DNA from: Symbiodinium microadriaticum
Taxonomy: Eukaryota; Sar; Dinophyceae; Suessiales; Symbiodiniaceae
Direction: 5' to 3'
NCBI GenBank assembly: GCA_001939145.1
Contig: LSRX01000305.1
Span: 444,182 to 508,181, forward strand
DNA length: 64,000 nt
A program made the translations under genes and the position numbers. Below, one piece after another: positions 30,959 to 42,111 of the stretch. The notes beneath the pieces were generated by a model. The model was not told the origin of the DNA. It made no database searches and saw only the letters and a program-made list of their open reading frames with translations. Numbering within the stretch: position 1 is the stretch's first letter; each line of letters starts with the position of its first letter.

Positions 30959-31480
30959 TACACTAAACCCCAAAGCCTCGAAAACCTGGAAAGGACACGA
31001 AATGAGCCCATCTTTACAACACCTTCAAATTTGACACTTTAACAATATGCTCTGTAATATAAGACCCTTCAGAAAGTTTCTAGCAACCCTTCAACCCCCT
31101 CAGAAACCTTTCATGACATACCCTGTAATTAAGACCCTGTGTATAAAGAGAAGTTGCGGAACTGCTGAAAACCAGCAACCACCGTTTCCTCGGAGGGCAC
31201 CTTCTACTTCAACGAAGATCTTGAGGCGCTGGTCGAGCAGGAGCNGGGGGGGTCAGTATAGGCCTTATAATTACCAGAACCCTATACTTTTTGGGAGGAG
31301 CCTTGTGGGGTCTTATGGCTCTTGAATGGTTTAACTCTGGATGCAAAAAGGGTGTTGTGAAGTTTGTTTGTGGGGGTTTCATGGCTGTTCTGAATGTTGA
31401 CTAGCATCCTAAATCCTAAACCCAAAACCGTTGTGGCTTCGGGGCACTGATCTTTTCGTCGGCCCGGGGCGTGTTAACCA
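30959..31480. other. No gene seen; N at 31245
   Basis: Unique DNA. A single N precedes a G7 run at 31245 and interrupts the 92-codon frame 31047-31325. Confidence 0.55.
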
Positions 31481-31613
31481 AGAGGGTTCATACACACTAC
31501 TATTATGGACTTAGGGGCTTGGTTTTAGGGTTATGGAATTAATAAGTTCCCAAACCATAATCGGGATCGTCTTTTGGGATCCAATTCCATGATGGTAGTG
31601 TATATGGACCTTT
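31481..31613. mobile_element. Foldback element, family E, long copy
   Basis: AGAGGGTTCATACACACTAC to GGTAGTGTATATGGACCTTT; inner TATGGAATTAATAAG / CCAATTCCATGAT also pair. Confidence 0.85.
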
Positions 31614-31654
31614 TGGGTAGCATTGATCGTTTCTTAAGACGTTAAACCCTCAAC

Positions 31655-31735
31655 GGTAAACTGGCCCTAAACCCTAAATCCTAAACCCCAAACCCTAAAC
31701 CCTAAACCGAAAGCCCTAAAACCTAAACCCTGAAT
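31655..31735. repeat. CCCTAAA island
   Basis: About ten heptamers with CCCCAAA and ACCGAAAG variants. Confidence 0.88.
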
Positions 31736-32825
31736 ACAAGGTTTAACTTTCCAGGACTTAGGGCTTTGAGGACTTGGAGTTTAGGCATTTGGGCTTAGAG
31801 TTTTAAGTTCAGGGGTTTAAGGCTTTCAAGGGCTCTTGATTCACAGGGAGTGCTCGGGTTAGGGCTTGAGCAAATTCAGGTTTTTTACACTTTCGGACAT
31901 GAGAGTTGTCAGGCTTTAGGGCTCAAGAGTGTTCAGGGCTTGGAGTGGGTCCAGGCAGGGTTTCTACCCTTTGGATTCCAAAGACACCCAGCGCCTGATC
32001 ATCAAAAAACGCCACCCAAATACTACCCTGTGCCTTCAACCCAAGTATGCAGTTTTTAGGCACTTAGCACCTTGAAGCTCCTGACTATTGATCCTTGGGC
32101 CCCAAAACCCTAAACCTTCTAGAAACCCATAAGACCCGTACCAAAACCTCTAAAACCCAAACAAAACCTCAGAAAAGCCTTCTTAGGGAATTCTGTGGCT
32201 GCCAGGTGGCTGCTGCGGTCCGCGCGGACTTGGAAAGCCTGGGCAAGTTAGACTCTGAGGCCCGGCTCCTGCTGCTCAAACGAAGGTGTTCCTGTGGTGC
32301 ATAGGTTGTTGAAAAAATCATAGTTTTTTTGTTTGTTTTTTAAATAAGCCTGTGATTATTTTCTTTAAGGTTTTAGGGTCTAGAGGGCTTGGGATACAGG
32401 GCATGTTGAGCGTCTTGAGACCTCTATCGATTTGTGCTCCGGTATGATGGAAAACTGAAGCTGAAAGCTGAGAAGGACCTATAGGGTCGCTCCTCCCCCC
32501 AGGCATCCTGACATCCTCTTTAAAATGTTTATAATACCTTTACGCGATGGTGAAGCCAAGCGCCAAGATCAGTAGCCGCGTGGAATCTTAGAACCCTTCA
32601 CAAGCCTCACTCCCGAGGACTACGCCACGATCCTGTGGAACTTCGAAAGTCATTGGCTGACCCCGGCGGGGCCACCCATGCAGGAGGCCTCCGATGTTGT
32701 GGAAGTCGTATTTCGAGCTGCAAGCGCAGTAATCATGAGAAAGTTCGCACCTAGCAGGTGCACTGGTAAGGGTGTGATGGCGGTATGCAGAGTCCAAGCG
32801 ACGGCGTATGTGACTGCATTGGCCA
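31736..32825. other. No gene recognised
   Basis: Decayed G-rich words to 31870. Frames at 31850-32059 and 32095-32304 (plus) and 32318-32506 (minus) lack motifs. Confidence 0.45.
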
Positions 32826-32900
32826 AGACGACGATGATGACCGTGATGGTGATGATGATGATGATCATGATCATGATCATGATGTTGGTGATGGGGATGA
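32826..32900. repeat. GAT/ATC microsatellite
   Basis: (GAT)n and (GATCAT)n. Two plus frames cross it: one Met-rich (32678-33070) and one Asp/His-rich (32785-32973). The Asp-rich one reads MQSPSDGVCDCIGQ before the repeat; the other continues AADASYQHDGIHEERFDDHD after it. Neither is recognised. Confidence 0.88.
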
Positions 32901-33779
32901 TAACCATGGCCGGGATCCCTTCGTGCGTCGAGATCATGTTGTTGCCATTGTCAATATTGATGGCCGCTGCTGATGCTAGCTATCAGCATGATGGTATCCA
33001 CGAAGAACGCTTCGACGACCATGATAGCAATACTGCTGTGCTTTGGGGCGCAGCCTCTATGTTTTTGTAAGTCCTAACTGTTCCTAATGATGATGCAGCT
33101 AAGCCATCACTATTCATGTTTCCACTCCTCCGACGAGTAAACGATTTCAACGGAAGCTGTGCTTCAAGAACAAGTTAACCCGAGTTCAACTTTCACAGCA
33201 CCAGCGCGTTGTAAACTCTTCACGACGGGACATGAGCCCGAACCATAAGCCCCACCAAACATTAGGGCCCGGAAGCCCGCAGCTGCAACTACGGCTCATG
33301 GCCTCAATCCCTGATCCCCGACCCTACCTACGGTCTCCATGCTGTTTTTGTGGGGTTAACCAAATTTTGGCCTAGAGTCCAACTAGGATCCTAACCATAA
33401 AACTGATAACCAAGAAAAAGGACTACAATGGAGACTATACTTAAACCCTACATGTTACAAGCTCTGCACCCCGGACAGGTCCTTGCGCGTGTGGTTCGCT
33501 GGGTCGAGGGCTTCACCAAAGTGCCGGCGAAGCGCGTCGAGGTGGGTTCATGGATCGGGGCTGACCACCATAGCCCATCTTACTAAACCTACTTACACCA
33601 CAAAGCCAAAACCAAATCCCAAGAAAAGACATACATTCATAAACCGAAGCCCTAAACCCAAAACCCTAAACCCTAAACCGTACCGGATATGAAGATTCGA
33701 TAGTAAAAGTCTCCAACCTCTGTCGGTCCGAGCTGAAAGTCCCAGCCTGAAGCTCGAATTGCCAAGCCTGAACTCTACA
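32901..33779. other. No gene recognised
   Basis: Unique DNA with CCCTAAA words at 33647-33682. The string CCAAGAAAAAGGACTACAAT with GGAGACTA (33400-33440) resembles 20618-20660, a possible diverged repeat. Confidence 0.45.
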
Positions 33780-33977
33780 CCGGCCTAGGGTTTGAGGGGG
33801 TTGGAGGGATTTTTAGAGGGTTTAGAGGTTGGGGGGAGTAGGGGGTTGAGGGATTTTTGGGGGGATTTAGGGGTTGGGGGGAGTAGGGGTTTCGAGGATT
33901 CGGGGTTGAGGGGTTTAGGGTTTAAGGGTAGGTTTCAGGGTTTAGGGTTTAGGGTTTAGGGGGGGTTTGGGTTTAGG
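33780..33977. repeat. G-rich telomere-like array
   Basis: Early part has a ~38-bp repeat (GGGATTTTTAGAGGGTTTAG and GGGATTTTTGGGGGGATTTA, each followed by GGTTGGGGGGAGTAGGGG-like sequence); the end (33935-33965) has clean TTTAGGG. Confidence 0.9.
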
Positions 33978-34078
33978 AAGTAGGGTAGACCGTATTTAGA
34001 TGTTAAGTAGTTAACGAGATGCTAAGTAGTTTGTGCTTGGGCATGAAAGTGCTGCCCGTCATGCTATGTTGTGGCCCA

Positions 34079-34150
34079 TGTCATATAGGGGGCCTAAGTA
34101 ATTACCCATACTATTCTTAGGCTTCCTTATTAAAATGATCGTATATTGGG
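34079..34150. mobile_element. Repeat family J
   Basis: CATATAGGGGGCCTAAGTAA ... CTTAGGCTTCCTTATT ... CGTATATTGGG, collinear with 16574 and 37818. Confidence 0.65.
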
Positions 34151-34172
34151 CCGAAAAACCGAATTCAAGCTA

Positions 34173-34273
34173 CTGTTTATGATATAGATCCTGCATTACC
34201 TTAAGGCTCCTCAACCATGGGAATCACGGTATATTCCTTATTGTTGGTAATGCAGGATTTATATCATCAAGCG
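34173..34273. mobile_element. Foldback element, family A, TA-flanked, reverse orientation
   Basis: CTGTTTATGATATAGATCC to ATATCATCAAGCG; TA at 34171-34172 and 34274-34275. It lies only 22 bp from a J copy. Confidence 0.92.
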
Positions 34274-34380
34274 TACTAAGGCCCTACATTACATGCACCA
34301 TGAGTGCGTGGATCCTGAGAGTGCGTGCTCGTGGCCTAGAAGTCCTCAGCCCGGATCTCCTAAAGGGTAACCCTTGAACC

Positions 34381-34529
34381 AGGGTTTAGGGTTTAGGGGT
34401 TTAGGGTTTTGGGGATTTAGGGTTAAGGGTTTGGGGGTTTAGGGTTTAGGGGTTTAAGGTTTTGGGGATTTAGGGTTAAGGGTTTGGGGGTTTTGGGTTT
34501 AGGGGTTTAGGGGTTTAGGGTTTAGGGTC
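34381..34529. repeat. TTTAGGG array with ~65-bp internal duplication
   Basis: The block TTTTGGGGATTTAGGGTTAA occurs twice, each followed by GGGTTTGGGGG. Plus-strand orientation. Confidence 0.9.
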
Positions 34530-34718
34530 CACAACTTAATCTGACTTTATAGTGCCCCCTACGACCCCCGAGTCTAAGAATGTAAATAGTGGCTTCTTTA
34601 ATTTCATCAATCCGAAGTCCTAAGGCTCCATGTCCTCGTACAAAGTTAGGCCTTAATGTCCTACATAGGAGCCCCTTTAAGGCTTAGGTATATAGTATTT
34701 GGGCACGTAGCCTATCTG

Positions 34719-34818
34719 AGAACTCTCTAGCACATTTCAAGGGGAGCCTATTTTAGAACCTTCTAGTACCCTTTAAGGGGAGCCTTTCTTTAGAACCCTC
34801 TCGTACCCTTCAAGGGCA
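34719..34818. repeat. ~36-bp tandem repeat, three units
   Basis: AGAAC-CTCT-AG-ACCCTTTAAGGGGAGCCT units begin at 34719, 34755 and 34792. Not telomere-like. Confidence 0.85.
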
Positions 34819-34928
34819 CTCGGAGCCTTAGGGAAGCAGGTTGCCAAGTTCGTGGAGCCCTGGGTGCGCATTGGCCAGCAAGCCCTAGACTGGTCAAGCT
34901 GGCAGAGTTCTCGGACCGAGCCGAAAGG

Positions 34929-35066
34929 TTTAGGGTAATTATAGGGTTTAGGGTACAGGATTTTGGGTTTTAGGGTTGAGGGTTTAGGGTTGAGGGTTTA
35001 GGGTACAGGGTTTGGGGTTGAGGGTTTTGGGTTTTGGGTTGAGGGTTTAGGGTTTAGGGTTTCTGT
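34929..35066. repeat. TTTAGGG/TTGAGGG array
   Basis: Alternating TTTAGGG and TTGAGGG heptamers with TACAGGG variants. Confidence 0.9.
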
Positions 35067-35331
35067 GAGGCTCAGAGGGTTTTTAGGGTTCAGGCTTTAG
35101 TTCGCCAAGAGTGTAGAGTGTCTTCCAGTCAGCTACCGCCCCAAGCCTCAAGCCCACACCTTCAAGCTTAAACTCTGAGTCCTAAACCCAATCTCCCTAA
35201 GCCTTATAAAGCCTGTCTCACCAAGCCCTAAACCCAAAACCCTACACCCTTAGCCCTTGGCCCAAATATCCTTAAACCCAGCTCCTCCAAGCTGCGCCAC
35301 AGACGGTTCATCTTGGGCCTCATCACCCGAA
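35067..35331. other. Unique and C-rich degenerate DNA
   Basis: 35130-35290 has decayed CCTAAACCC words. No gene seen. Confidence 0.5.
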
Positions 35332-35433
35332 GGGTCCATGTACCCATCTAGTACAAACTTTGGCCCGAACGTACCTTATATACGTACGGCATCACTCTGA
35401 GGCCCAAGTATGTACTATATGGGCATGTAGGCC
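35332..35433. mobile_element. Foldback element, family P
   Basis: GGGTCCATGTACCCATCTAG pairs with TATATGGGCATGTAGGCCC. Related to the element at 44533. Confidence 0.8.
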
Positions 35434-36013
35434 CCTATAGGCTATGATATATAATGAGCTAGAGTTTAGAGTTCAGGGTTTAGAGTTTGAGGTTTTGGGA
35501 GGAATTTCGGAGTTATCCTCGAGTCCTTGGAAGTTGACAAATGTCAAGAGCCCTTCCCCTCGAAAGGGCTCTAAGGGTGGGATGATGGTAGGGGGCATAG
35601 TCCCAAAATAAGAGTCCTTAAGCACACGCGTGACCCCCACCGTAACAGTCAATGGGGATGGGTTCTTTTTAGAATAGGGTATTGAGTCTAGAGCCCTGCT
35701 TTGTCCTTGAACTGTGCTCAGAGCCCGATATCCCAAAACCCTAAACCCCAAACCCTGATGGTTCCGGATATAGTGGGTTGGTGTCTGCGTTCATCAGTCA
35801 GGCCTTCACTCAAGCCTTACACCCTCGTCCTTACATGTATTCCCTTAGACCTCTAAACCCTAAACCGTTCCTAGACCTAAGACCCTAAGACCCCAAAATC
35901 CCCGAAACCTTGATCCCTAAGCTTAAAATGGCGCAAACCTCTCCCTAAGCCCTAAACCTCGAACATCCTAAATCCCACAGCGCCGAAGCCCAGCCTCCAT
36001 CCAATGATCATCC
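35434..36013. other. No gene recognised
   Basis: The minus frame 35473-35751 (92 codons) starts in a telomere-like patch. CCCTAAA words at 35738-35755 and 35848-35960. Confidence 0.45.
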
Positions 36014-36080
36014 GGGTAGTTCTCTAAACTAGGGCCCCTTTTTGGGTCCCCAATAGGGACCCTATATTTGAGAACTACCC
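36014..36080. mobile_element. Foldback element, family B, short copy
   Basis: GGGTAGTTCTCTAAACTAGG to TTGAGAACTACCC, 67 bp, mostly stem. No flanking TA is preserved. Confidence 0.87.
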
Positions 36081-36931
36081 AATCCTGGGAAACCCTAAAC
36101 CCCTAAACCCGGCGTGCCAGGTTTTACCATCAGGACCTGCTGGACATGATTACCATCAGGCTTGGGATTTGGGGGGACTGCGGTGCTGTGGGGTCTTTGT
36201 GTTTGGGGTTTCAGCCTTTTTTGTGTTTAGGGTACTTTCAGGCTATAGGCTTTGAGGTTCAGGGTCGTCTATAGGGGTTTCGTAATCAGAATAAATCCTG
36301 CAGCGATGATGCAGCCGGAGAGCTCTGTTTGAGGGCCGGTTTCTAGTTGTGGCCTTTTTTCGGGTTTCGTAGAAAGCTGATGCTACGTGGCCTAACATAC
36401 CAAACCTCAAGGCAAAGGGCTTGAGCATCGAATTTCAGGCTCTTGGTTTCGCCCGACTTTGTAGATAGATTAGCCTGGCCGCTACCCCACCAAAACCAGA
36501 TTCCCTGAAACCTAATCCTTGCGCCCAAACCCTGTAAATCCTTATATGTTTAAGAGAATACCATAAACTTGAAACCCGAAGCCCCGATGTGGTCTTAATG
36601 AAGCCTAGCTGTTTCGACTAAGCTTTTTTGAGGTGGTCGACTCCTCTTACAGTCCCTCTATATCAAAACATAGGGTGTATCGTGTATACCAATAAGACGC
36701 TCCGAAACATTGGTCATCTTATTAAATAATCTCCCTGTGTGAGGGGGTGGCTTTTGGGCATACTCTGCCCGATGGCTCATCGGTGTATCGCTACAGTAGT
36801 GATCAAATAAATCCAGACTGCATACATATTCCTTAGGCTACTCGAGGCGCACACGTGAAGGATCGGGACGGCTAGTAAGCTGGTCATTTAATTGGAGCTA
36901 GAGCTACCTTAGTTCTGTTCTCCTATTTGTA
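36081..36931. other. No gene seen
   Basis: Unique DNA with a short CCCTAAACCCC patch at 36090. Frames at 36243-36528 (minus) are about 60 codons. Confidence 0.5.
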
Positions 36932-37022
36932 ACCCTTGCGGCTCCAAATAGCCCAAAGTAGGTACTACTTACAGACTTTAGACCCCAAAGTAGGTACTAT
37001 TTGTATACTTGGAGCCCTAGGG
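36932..37022. mobile_element. Foldback element, family I
   Basis: After TA (36930-36931), ACCCTTGCGGCTCC to TTGGAGCCCTAGGG. Interior almost identical to 24980-25069, so the two copies are recent relative to other families. Confidence 0.92.
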
Positions 37023-37063
37023 AACTTACAAGCAATTTACCAAGTCCCAGAGTCTCAGGCCTA

Positions 37064-37153
37064 CCCATAGGCCCCTAAGTAGTTCCTTCTTATGGCTTAT
37101 ATATAGAACCCTATAAGGTAATCCCAAAAAGGAACTACTTAGGGGCCTAAGCC
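37064..37153. mobile_element. Foldback element, family C, TA-flanked
   Basis: CCCATAGGCCCCTAAGTAGT to CTTAGGGGCCTAAGC; TA at 37062-37063 and 37154-37155. Only 41 bp after the I element. Confidence 0.93.
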
Positions 37154-37155
37154 TA

Positions 37156-37817
37156 AGGCCTAGGTGCGCTTGCATTGCTGACCAACTTCCGAGCTTTCCT
37201 AGAGCTGCTTTAAGTGAACTCCTTCGGAAAGCTGCAGTTCTGAAGGACCCATTTGGGGAGTTCTTCAAGAGTTCCTTTAGGATTCCTTTCCTGTAGCCAC
37301 TAAACCCACACGCCGCAAGTTTTTACCCTTAAACCCCAAACCCCACATCCTGAATAACACCCTGTGCCACACGACTGTCGCAGGGTCTGGCCAAAGAAGA
37401 GTGAAGCCATCAACAAAGTGCTCATGCGCGACCTCCGCAAACTCGCGCGGGCCGGGTCGTGTATTCCTGTCGGGCACCGGGAATCCTCCGGCTCTGACTC
37501 TAGTGTACTAGGCTCTATTAAGGTGACACTTGAGTTCCTCCAAGGGTTTTTGTAACGTTTCGGTCTTTTGCCATGGGGAAGCTATCGGGTTTCAGGATAC
37601 CGGTCAACCTCATGTAACAGGTTTCTCTAAGATTCCTTAAGCCTGCCCCCCCCCCGACTGAACTGAAGCTTCGGCAACTTCAGAGTCGAAGCGCTGCACT
37701 TAGGGACGCGACACCCAACCCTAGCCGACGTCTCCTTTGCAGGCGAAGAAGCAAAGTCGCTGGACTAGTCCGAAGCGTGACCGGCCGCCGAGGCTTGTGT
37801 CGGGTTTTGCTTTCAGG
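37156..37817. other. No gene recognised
   Basis: Unique DNA; a plus frame at 37364-37555 and a minus frame at 37277-37477 overlap. C9 run at 37647-37655. Confidence 0.45.
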
Positions 37818-37893
37818 GGACTTGATATAGGGGCCTCAATAATTGCCTAAACTGTGTTAGGGGTTCCTTATTATAGTTATAGTACAATATACC
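37818..37893. mobile_element. Repeat family J
   Basis: GATATAGGGGCCTCAATAAT ... TTCCTTATTATAG ... GTACAATATACCC. Collinear with 34079 and 16574. Confidence 0.65.
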
Positions 37894-38010
37894 CGAAAAC
37901 CCTATTCTAATCATTAAGGCCAGAGTGTGAGAGGAAAGGTGCTTCGAAGCCTCTCGCCAGACAATGCCACACCCTAAACCTCAGAGCCCAAGTCCGAAAC
38001 CCTATAAACA

Positions 38011-38119
38011 AGAGGGTCCACACACACTATACTTGCACTATTATGGAATGAGGTCCCCCGAAACCATGCTAGGGATGTTATTTTGGGACCCAAATTCCAT
38101 AATGGTACCCTTTGTCCAT
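38011..38119. mobile_element. Foldback element, family E
   Basis: AGAGGGTCCACACACACTAT ... ATTATGGAATGAGG ... CAAATTCCATAATGG. The outer right end (CCTTTGTCC) is diverged. Confidence 0.82.
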
Positions 38120-38324
38120 GACGACCCCCCCTAAACCTTAAACCCCTTTGTGGGCTCTCCGAGACTCCCCCGAGAGACGGACAAAGGCCCTCAATAAAAA
38201 AGACTTAAACCCCTGAAGGCTTGTGGTGGTCCTCTCGGAAGACTTGTGCTTTGACTATGCCATGAACGAAGCGCAAGACGCAGGTGGCTTGAGTTCGAAG
38301 GGCTCCCGATCTTGCGCCTGATTT

Positions 38325-38545
38325 GGCGGTTTCGGGTCTACGGGTTTAGGGTTTCGGGTCTAGGGGTTAGGGTTTCGGGTCTAGGGTTTGGGGTTTCGGG
38401 CTTAGGGTTTAGGGTGTGGCGATTTGGGTTTAGGGCTTCAAGATTTGGGGTTTGAGGTTTTGCGTTTAGGTTTTGGGGTTTAGGGCTTTTGGGTTTGGGT
38501 TTTACGGTTTAGGGTTTGGGGTTTAGAGTTTAGGTTTAGGTTGGG
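38325..38545. repeat. G-rich telomere-like array, ~220 bp
   Basis: TTTCGGGTCTAGGGTTTAGG and TTTGGGG variants. Few perfect TTTAGGG pairs. Confidence 0.9.
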
Positions 38546-38819
38546 TCTCGGGTATGGGGCTCACGTCATTTTGCACGGTTGCAGGGGCGGGTATTCAAGC
38601 AGCATGTAAGGCACTGTGTCGAGGGTGTGTATACGGATGTTTTTGTTAACGAACCCTAAACCCCAAAGCCCTAAAACCTGAACGGAGGCTTCTCCGAAAC
38701 GAAACAGACCTCAGAATTGCGTTAGGATCATGGAGGTCCAAAGCCAGAGCACGGACAGAGAGGTTCCTGAAAACAGCGACAGTATATACCATTCCATAGG
38801 CTTTTGCATTTTAACTCTG

Positions 38820-38820
<1 letters not shown>

Positions 38821-38895
<75 letters not shown>

Positions 38896-38908
38896 CATAC
38901 ATACATAT
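38821..38908. repeat. (CT)n(AT)n(CATA)n compound microsatellite
   Basis: About 16 CT, 16 AT, then ACATACAT units. Ser-Leu, Ile-Tyr and Arg-Glu frames here are artefacts. Confidence 0.97.
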
Positions 38909-40349
38909 GCATATATACTTTAGCGTACCTCAACTCTATTCTAATTATGAAGCTCTCTATATAAGGCTCACCAGGCTGATGAGAGGGTGCCCGGTACATT
39001 TTACACTGCGACGTTTGAAGGAGCTGCACGCAGCACTGGAGATAGAATCAGGATCTAGATAGGCCCTGCCTGGACCCCAAGAAACCTGCCTTTTAGGGCT
39101 CCTTGTTATGGTTTCCTTATGTAAGCCCTGGGATATTTGGGGTTAGCGTAAACCCAAACCCGGGGTTCTTTTTCGGATCATGGCTGTTGTCCCACATCCC
39201 AAGCCCTGGAGAAGTGTTTTTTTTTATCTTGGGACATGACAGAAGCAAGCTGATCCCAATTTGGAAGTTGAAGCTCTATGAGTCTATGAGGTGAAGGACA
39301 CAGTGGTGGATCCTGGTTTTAGAGATTATGTGTTGACGGTCTAGGGCTGGTGCAGGGCTTGGTGGATTAACGTGCAGGGCCAGCTGAAGTACGAAGCCAT
39401 GCATTGCGAGTCGGTATGGGGTAAAGTGGAGTGCTCATACCCGAAATGCCAATCTTCGTTCAGCAAAGTAAGACCTCTGCTCTACACCCTTATCCCAAGC
39501 TGTGGGGTCCTGACTGCATCGAACACACAGAAAACCAGAAACACTACGTCAAGCCTCTTTCCTTCTAAAGCTTTCCTAGACCCAAGGACCCCCTCGCCTA
39601 AATCCCAAAGCGTCAGCGCGAGATCGGACGAGAGAGCACAGAGGAACAGATCTTAAATCCATTACATACAATATAAGGATGCCCCCACAATTTCTGTGAA
39701 ACTACTCTTTCAAGTCCAAAAAGCCTCCAGCGCCAGGTATCAGCGCCATCTGGCTTGGCCTGACTGGCAACGGTGCCTACTATCCGGTCGGCCCCTTAGT
39801 GAACGCACAGAGACTTCGGGGTGCTCAAGCCCGCAAAGCTTTCGGGTTTTTGGGCTTAGAGTTCAGGTAAAGTCTATAGAGTCTACCTACAGTCTCTATA
39901 GTCATAGTTCCGACTTCTGGTTTCACTAACTTTATATTTAAGATCCTCTAAGGTGGCCCCAAAAAGGAACGAGGTTCGGACCTCTGAAAGTAGAACTCGC
40001 ATTTATCACTGCTGCCGTGAGAGTTGGTGTTGGTGGGTTGGGGTGTTATGCGAATTCAAGAGGTGCTGCAATCTTTTAGTTCTGCCAGCTGCTGGTTTAG
40101 TAACACAAGTTGGCGTAGACACAGCACCAACTGCCAAGGTAAAGTTAAGGCATGGCTTTAGGTTTCTTGGCTTCGGGAGAAGATGGAGACTAAACCGAAG
40201 CACCCTAAACCCTAAGCCCAAGTCTTCAATCTCAAAGGGTGATCTGACCGCCCCTTTCAGTACAAGGGTGGACCTCAGTAGGAACCCTGGCAAGGTAGTC
40301 AGGTAGCTGTCCTCCTATCAGCCGCCAAGACAGGCAGGATAGTATGAGA
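38909..40349. other. No gene recognised
   Basis: 1.4 kb without foldback elements. Frames at 39372-39656 (94 codons; contains CSYPKC, not enough for a zinc finger), 39696-39929 and 39953-40306 (117 codons) are plus-strand but in different phases and unrecognised. Confidence 0.45.
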
Positions 40350-40408
40350 TTAGGGTTTAGGGTTTGGGGTTTAGGGTTTAGGGTTCTAGGGTTTAAGGTT
40401 TAGGGCTC
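40350..40408. repeat. TTTAGGG island
   Basis: About eight heptamers, plus-strand G-rich. Confidence 0.92.
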
Positions 40409-40818
40409 GCGGGCATACCTGACATGTGAGGCAAATACACGGCACCGGATGCCCTTTTCGACGGTGCCCTGGAAGAGGGTTGCTGACTGGGACTCAGTAT
40501 GCTCTGCGTGCTTCGGGCAGTGGGGGCTACAGCTAGAATCAAATACGGATGCTGCGATCTCTCACGTGTGTATGAAACTCTGAGCCCTACTTGTAACTCC
40601 TGTCGCCTAGAAGGCTTCATGGCTAAGGTACTACATGAGGACTAGGTGTTTTTTTCTAGGGGATTCGTGGTTCTGCCAAGCTGATTCCCAAACCAGGACG
40701 TACCGAGGCCCAAACCCTCAATGCTTACTAGACGGTATTCGCAGTAGTGGCTAGCTGACCAGGAAGATTTGAGTCTATGAGCTTCAATTGACCTGCTGAC
40801 CTTCACGCTCCACCTGTA
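40409..40818. other. No gene seen
   Basis: Unique DNA; a 75-codon minus frame at 40393-40620 has no motif. Confidence 0.5.
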
Positions 40819-40905
40819 GTCTGCATTGTAGTTCCTCTCTGGATTTAACCAAGCATGTACTTAGGGTCCTAGAAGGTAACCCAAAGCAGGAACTACACTC
40901 CAGAC
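40819..40905. mobile_element. Foldback element, family C-related, TA-flanked
   Basis: GTCTGCATTGTAGTTCCTCT to GCAGGAACTACACTCCAGAC; TA at 40817-40818 and 40906-40907. It shares GTAGTTCCT...AGGAACTAC with family C but has different tips, so a subfamily. Confidence 0.85.
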
Positions 40906-40907
40906 TA

Positions 40908-41515
40908 TAAGCAGAGTGCAAACCGTTTGGAAACCTATGCCATAAATTATCTTTAGAAACTTGTAACTGCCTTCAGTGCCATACCTTCCAGACAACATGC
41001 TATAGGCACTCCACCCCCTGTACTCTGTAAGCCCTCAACATTTCTCAAATGTACAAAATACCTTGAGCCCTATTAAAGAAAGCTCCAGTTCAGCAAGCAC
41101 TACAAGCCGTTAACAGGGCATGATAAGCCAGAATCAACCCTTAATTTTCCGATTTCTAACTCCGCAACCTTAACGCCTAATTCCTAATATCTTAAATCCT
41201 GAACCTTGCTTCGTTGACTGAGGAATACTTGCCACTGGCAGTTCGAGATCCATTCCAGGAGGGGGCCGGATACCCGGACGGTCTCGGCTATCGGGGTCTG
41301 TGAACTCGTCACAACTCCTTAGAGGTCCGGTTTGGTTGTAGCAAAAGACACCCCAAAGACCTCATTCAATTATCCAGGCCTTTGTACTAGGTTCAGGGCC
41401 CTAAACCCTAAATCCTGAACCGTAACTTCTAAACCCTATAAATCCTAAACCCGAAACCCGTTAAGGCTAGGCTTCTGCATTTTGGGGGCGTTGAGGGCTC
41501 CGGTCTTCGGTCCTA
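40908..41515. other. No gene seen
   Basis: Unique DNA; CCCTAAA words at 41400-41460. Confidence 0.5.
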
Positions 41516-41635
41516 CTTGGAGGCTCATGGGACTTAGTAACTAGGGCTATAAATAAGGTAGCAATACTTATAATTACTTCTACCCCCAAGTAAGGTACTT
41601 ATAACTGTACTTACTAAGTCTCATGAACCTCGAAG
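41516..41635. mobile_element. Foldback element, family D, TA-flanked
   Basis: CTTGGAGGCTCATGGGACTT to GTCTCATGAACCTCGAAG; TA at 41514-41515 and 41636-41637; the core reads opposite to 16393. Confidence 0.93.
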
Positions 41636-41637
41636 TA

Positions 41638-42019
41638 GGGCGGCCCCGAAGTTTCGGGAGTATCATACTCACTTTATTTAGGGTTTAGGGTTTAGGGAGT
41701 TTAGGACTTCGTAGTAGCTGTTGAGGCCTCAAAGTCTCTCACAGAGCGGTTTAGGGTTCGGGCTCAGGAATTTGGGGGTTTAGGGTTGAAGGTTGAGGGT
41801 GTGAGAGCCTACATGGTACAGAATCTGATGGCCCAAACATCCATTATCTTGGTCCCTGGAGCAGCTAGACCGTTTGGATTGTGGACTGAGATGAGACACG
41901 GTGTCACGGTGAGTGGCTGAGGTCTACACACCCGACAACTTCTTGCCGGTGACGCTGTCGCACCGGAACTCCGTACCCGCAGATCCTGAGCCAGCTACCC
42001 AGGAAAACTGGGCTCTTTA
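41638..42019. other. No gene seen; TTTAGGG patches
   Basis: Islands at 41677-41705 and 41745-41800; the remainder is unique. Confidence 0.55.
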
Positions 42020-42109
42020 CCCTAAGGCTCTAAGGACTCATATTTTTAAGGCTTTTGGGCCCAAAGACCATACTATATAAGGCTTTGGGGCTATTTTGAG
42101 CCCTTAGGG
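42020..42109. mobile_element. Foldback element, family H
   Basis: CCCTAAGGCTCTAAGGACTC to TTTGAGCCCTTAGGG; TA at 42018-42019 and near 42111. It matches the reverse complement of 10501-10589. Confidence 0.9.
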
Positions 42110-42111
42110 TT

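Noticed and set aside
39372-39656. Zinc-finger-like CSYPKC in a 94-codon frame
   Set aside because: Only one Cys pair, no partner His or Cys at the right spacing.
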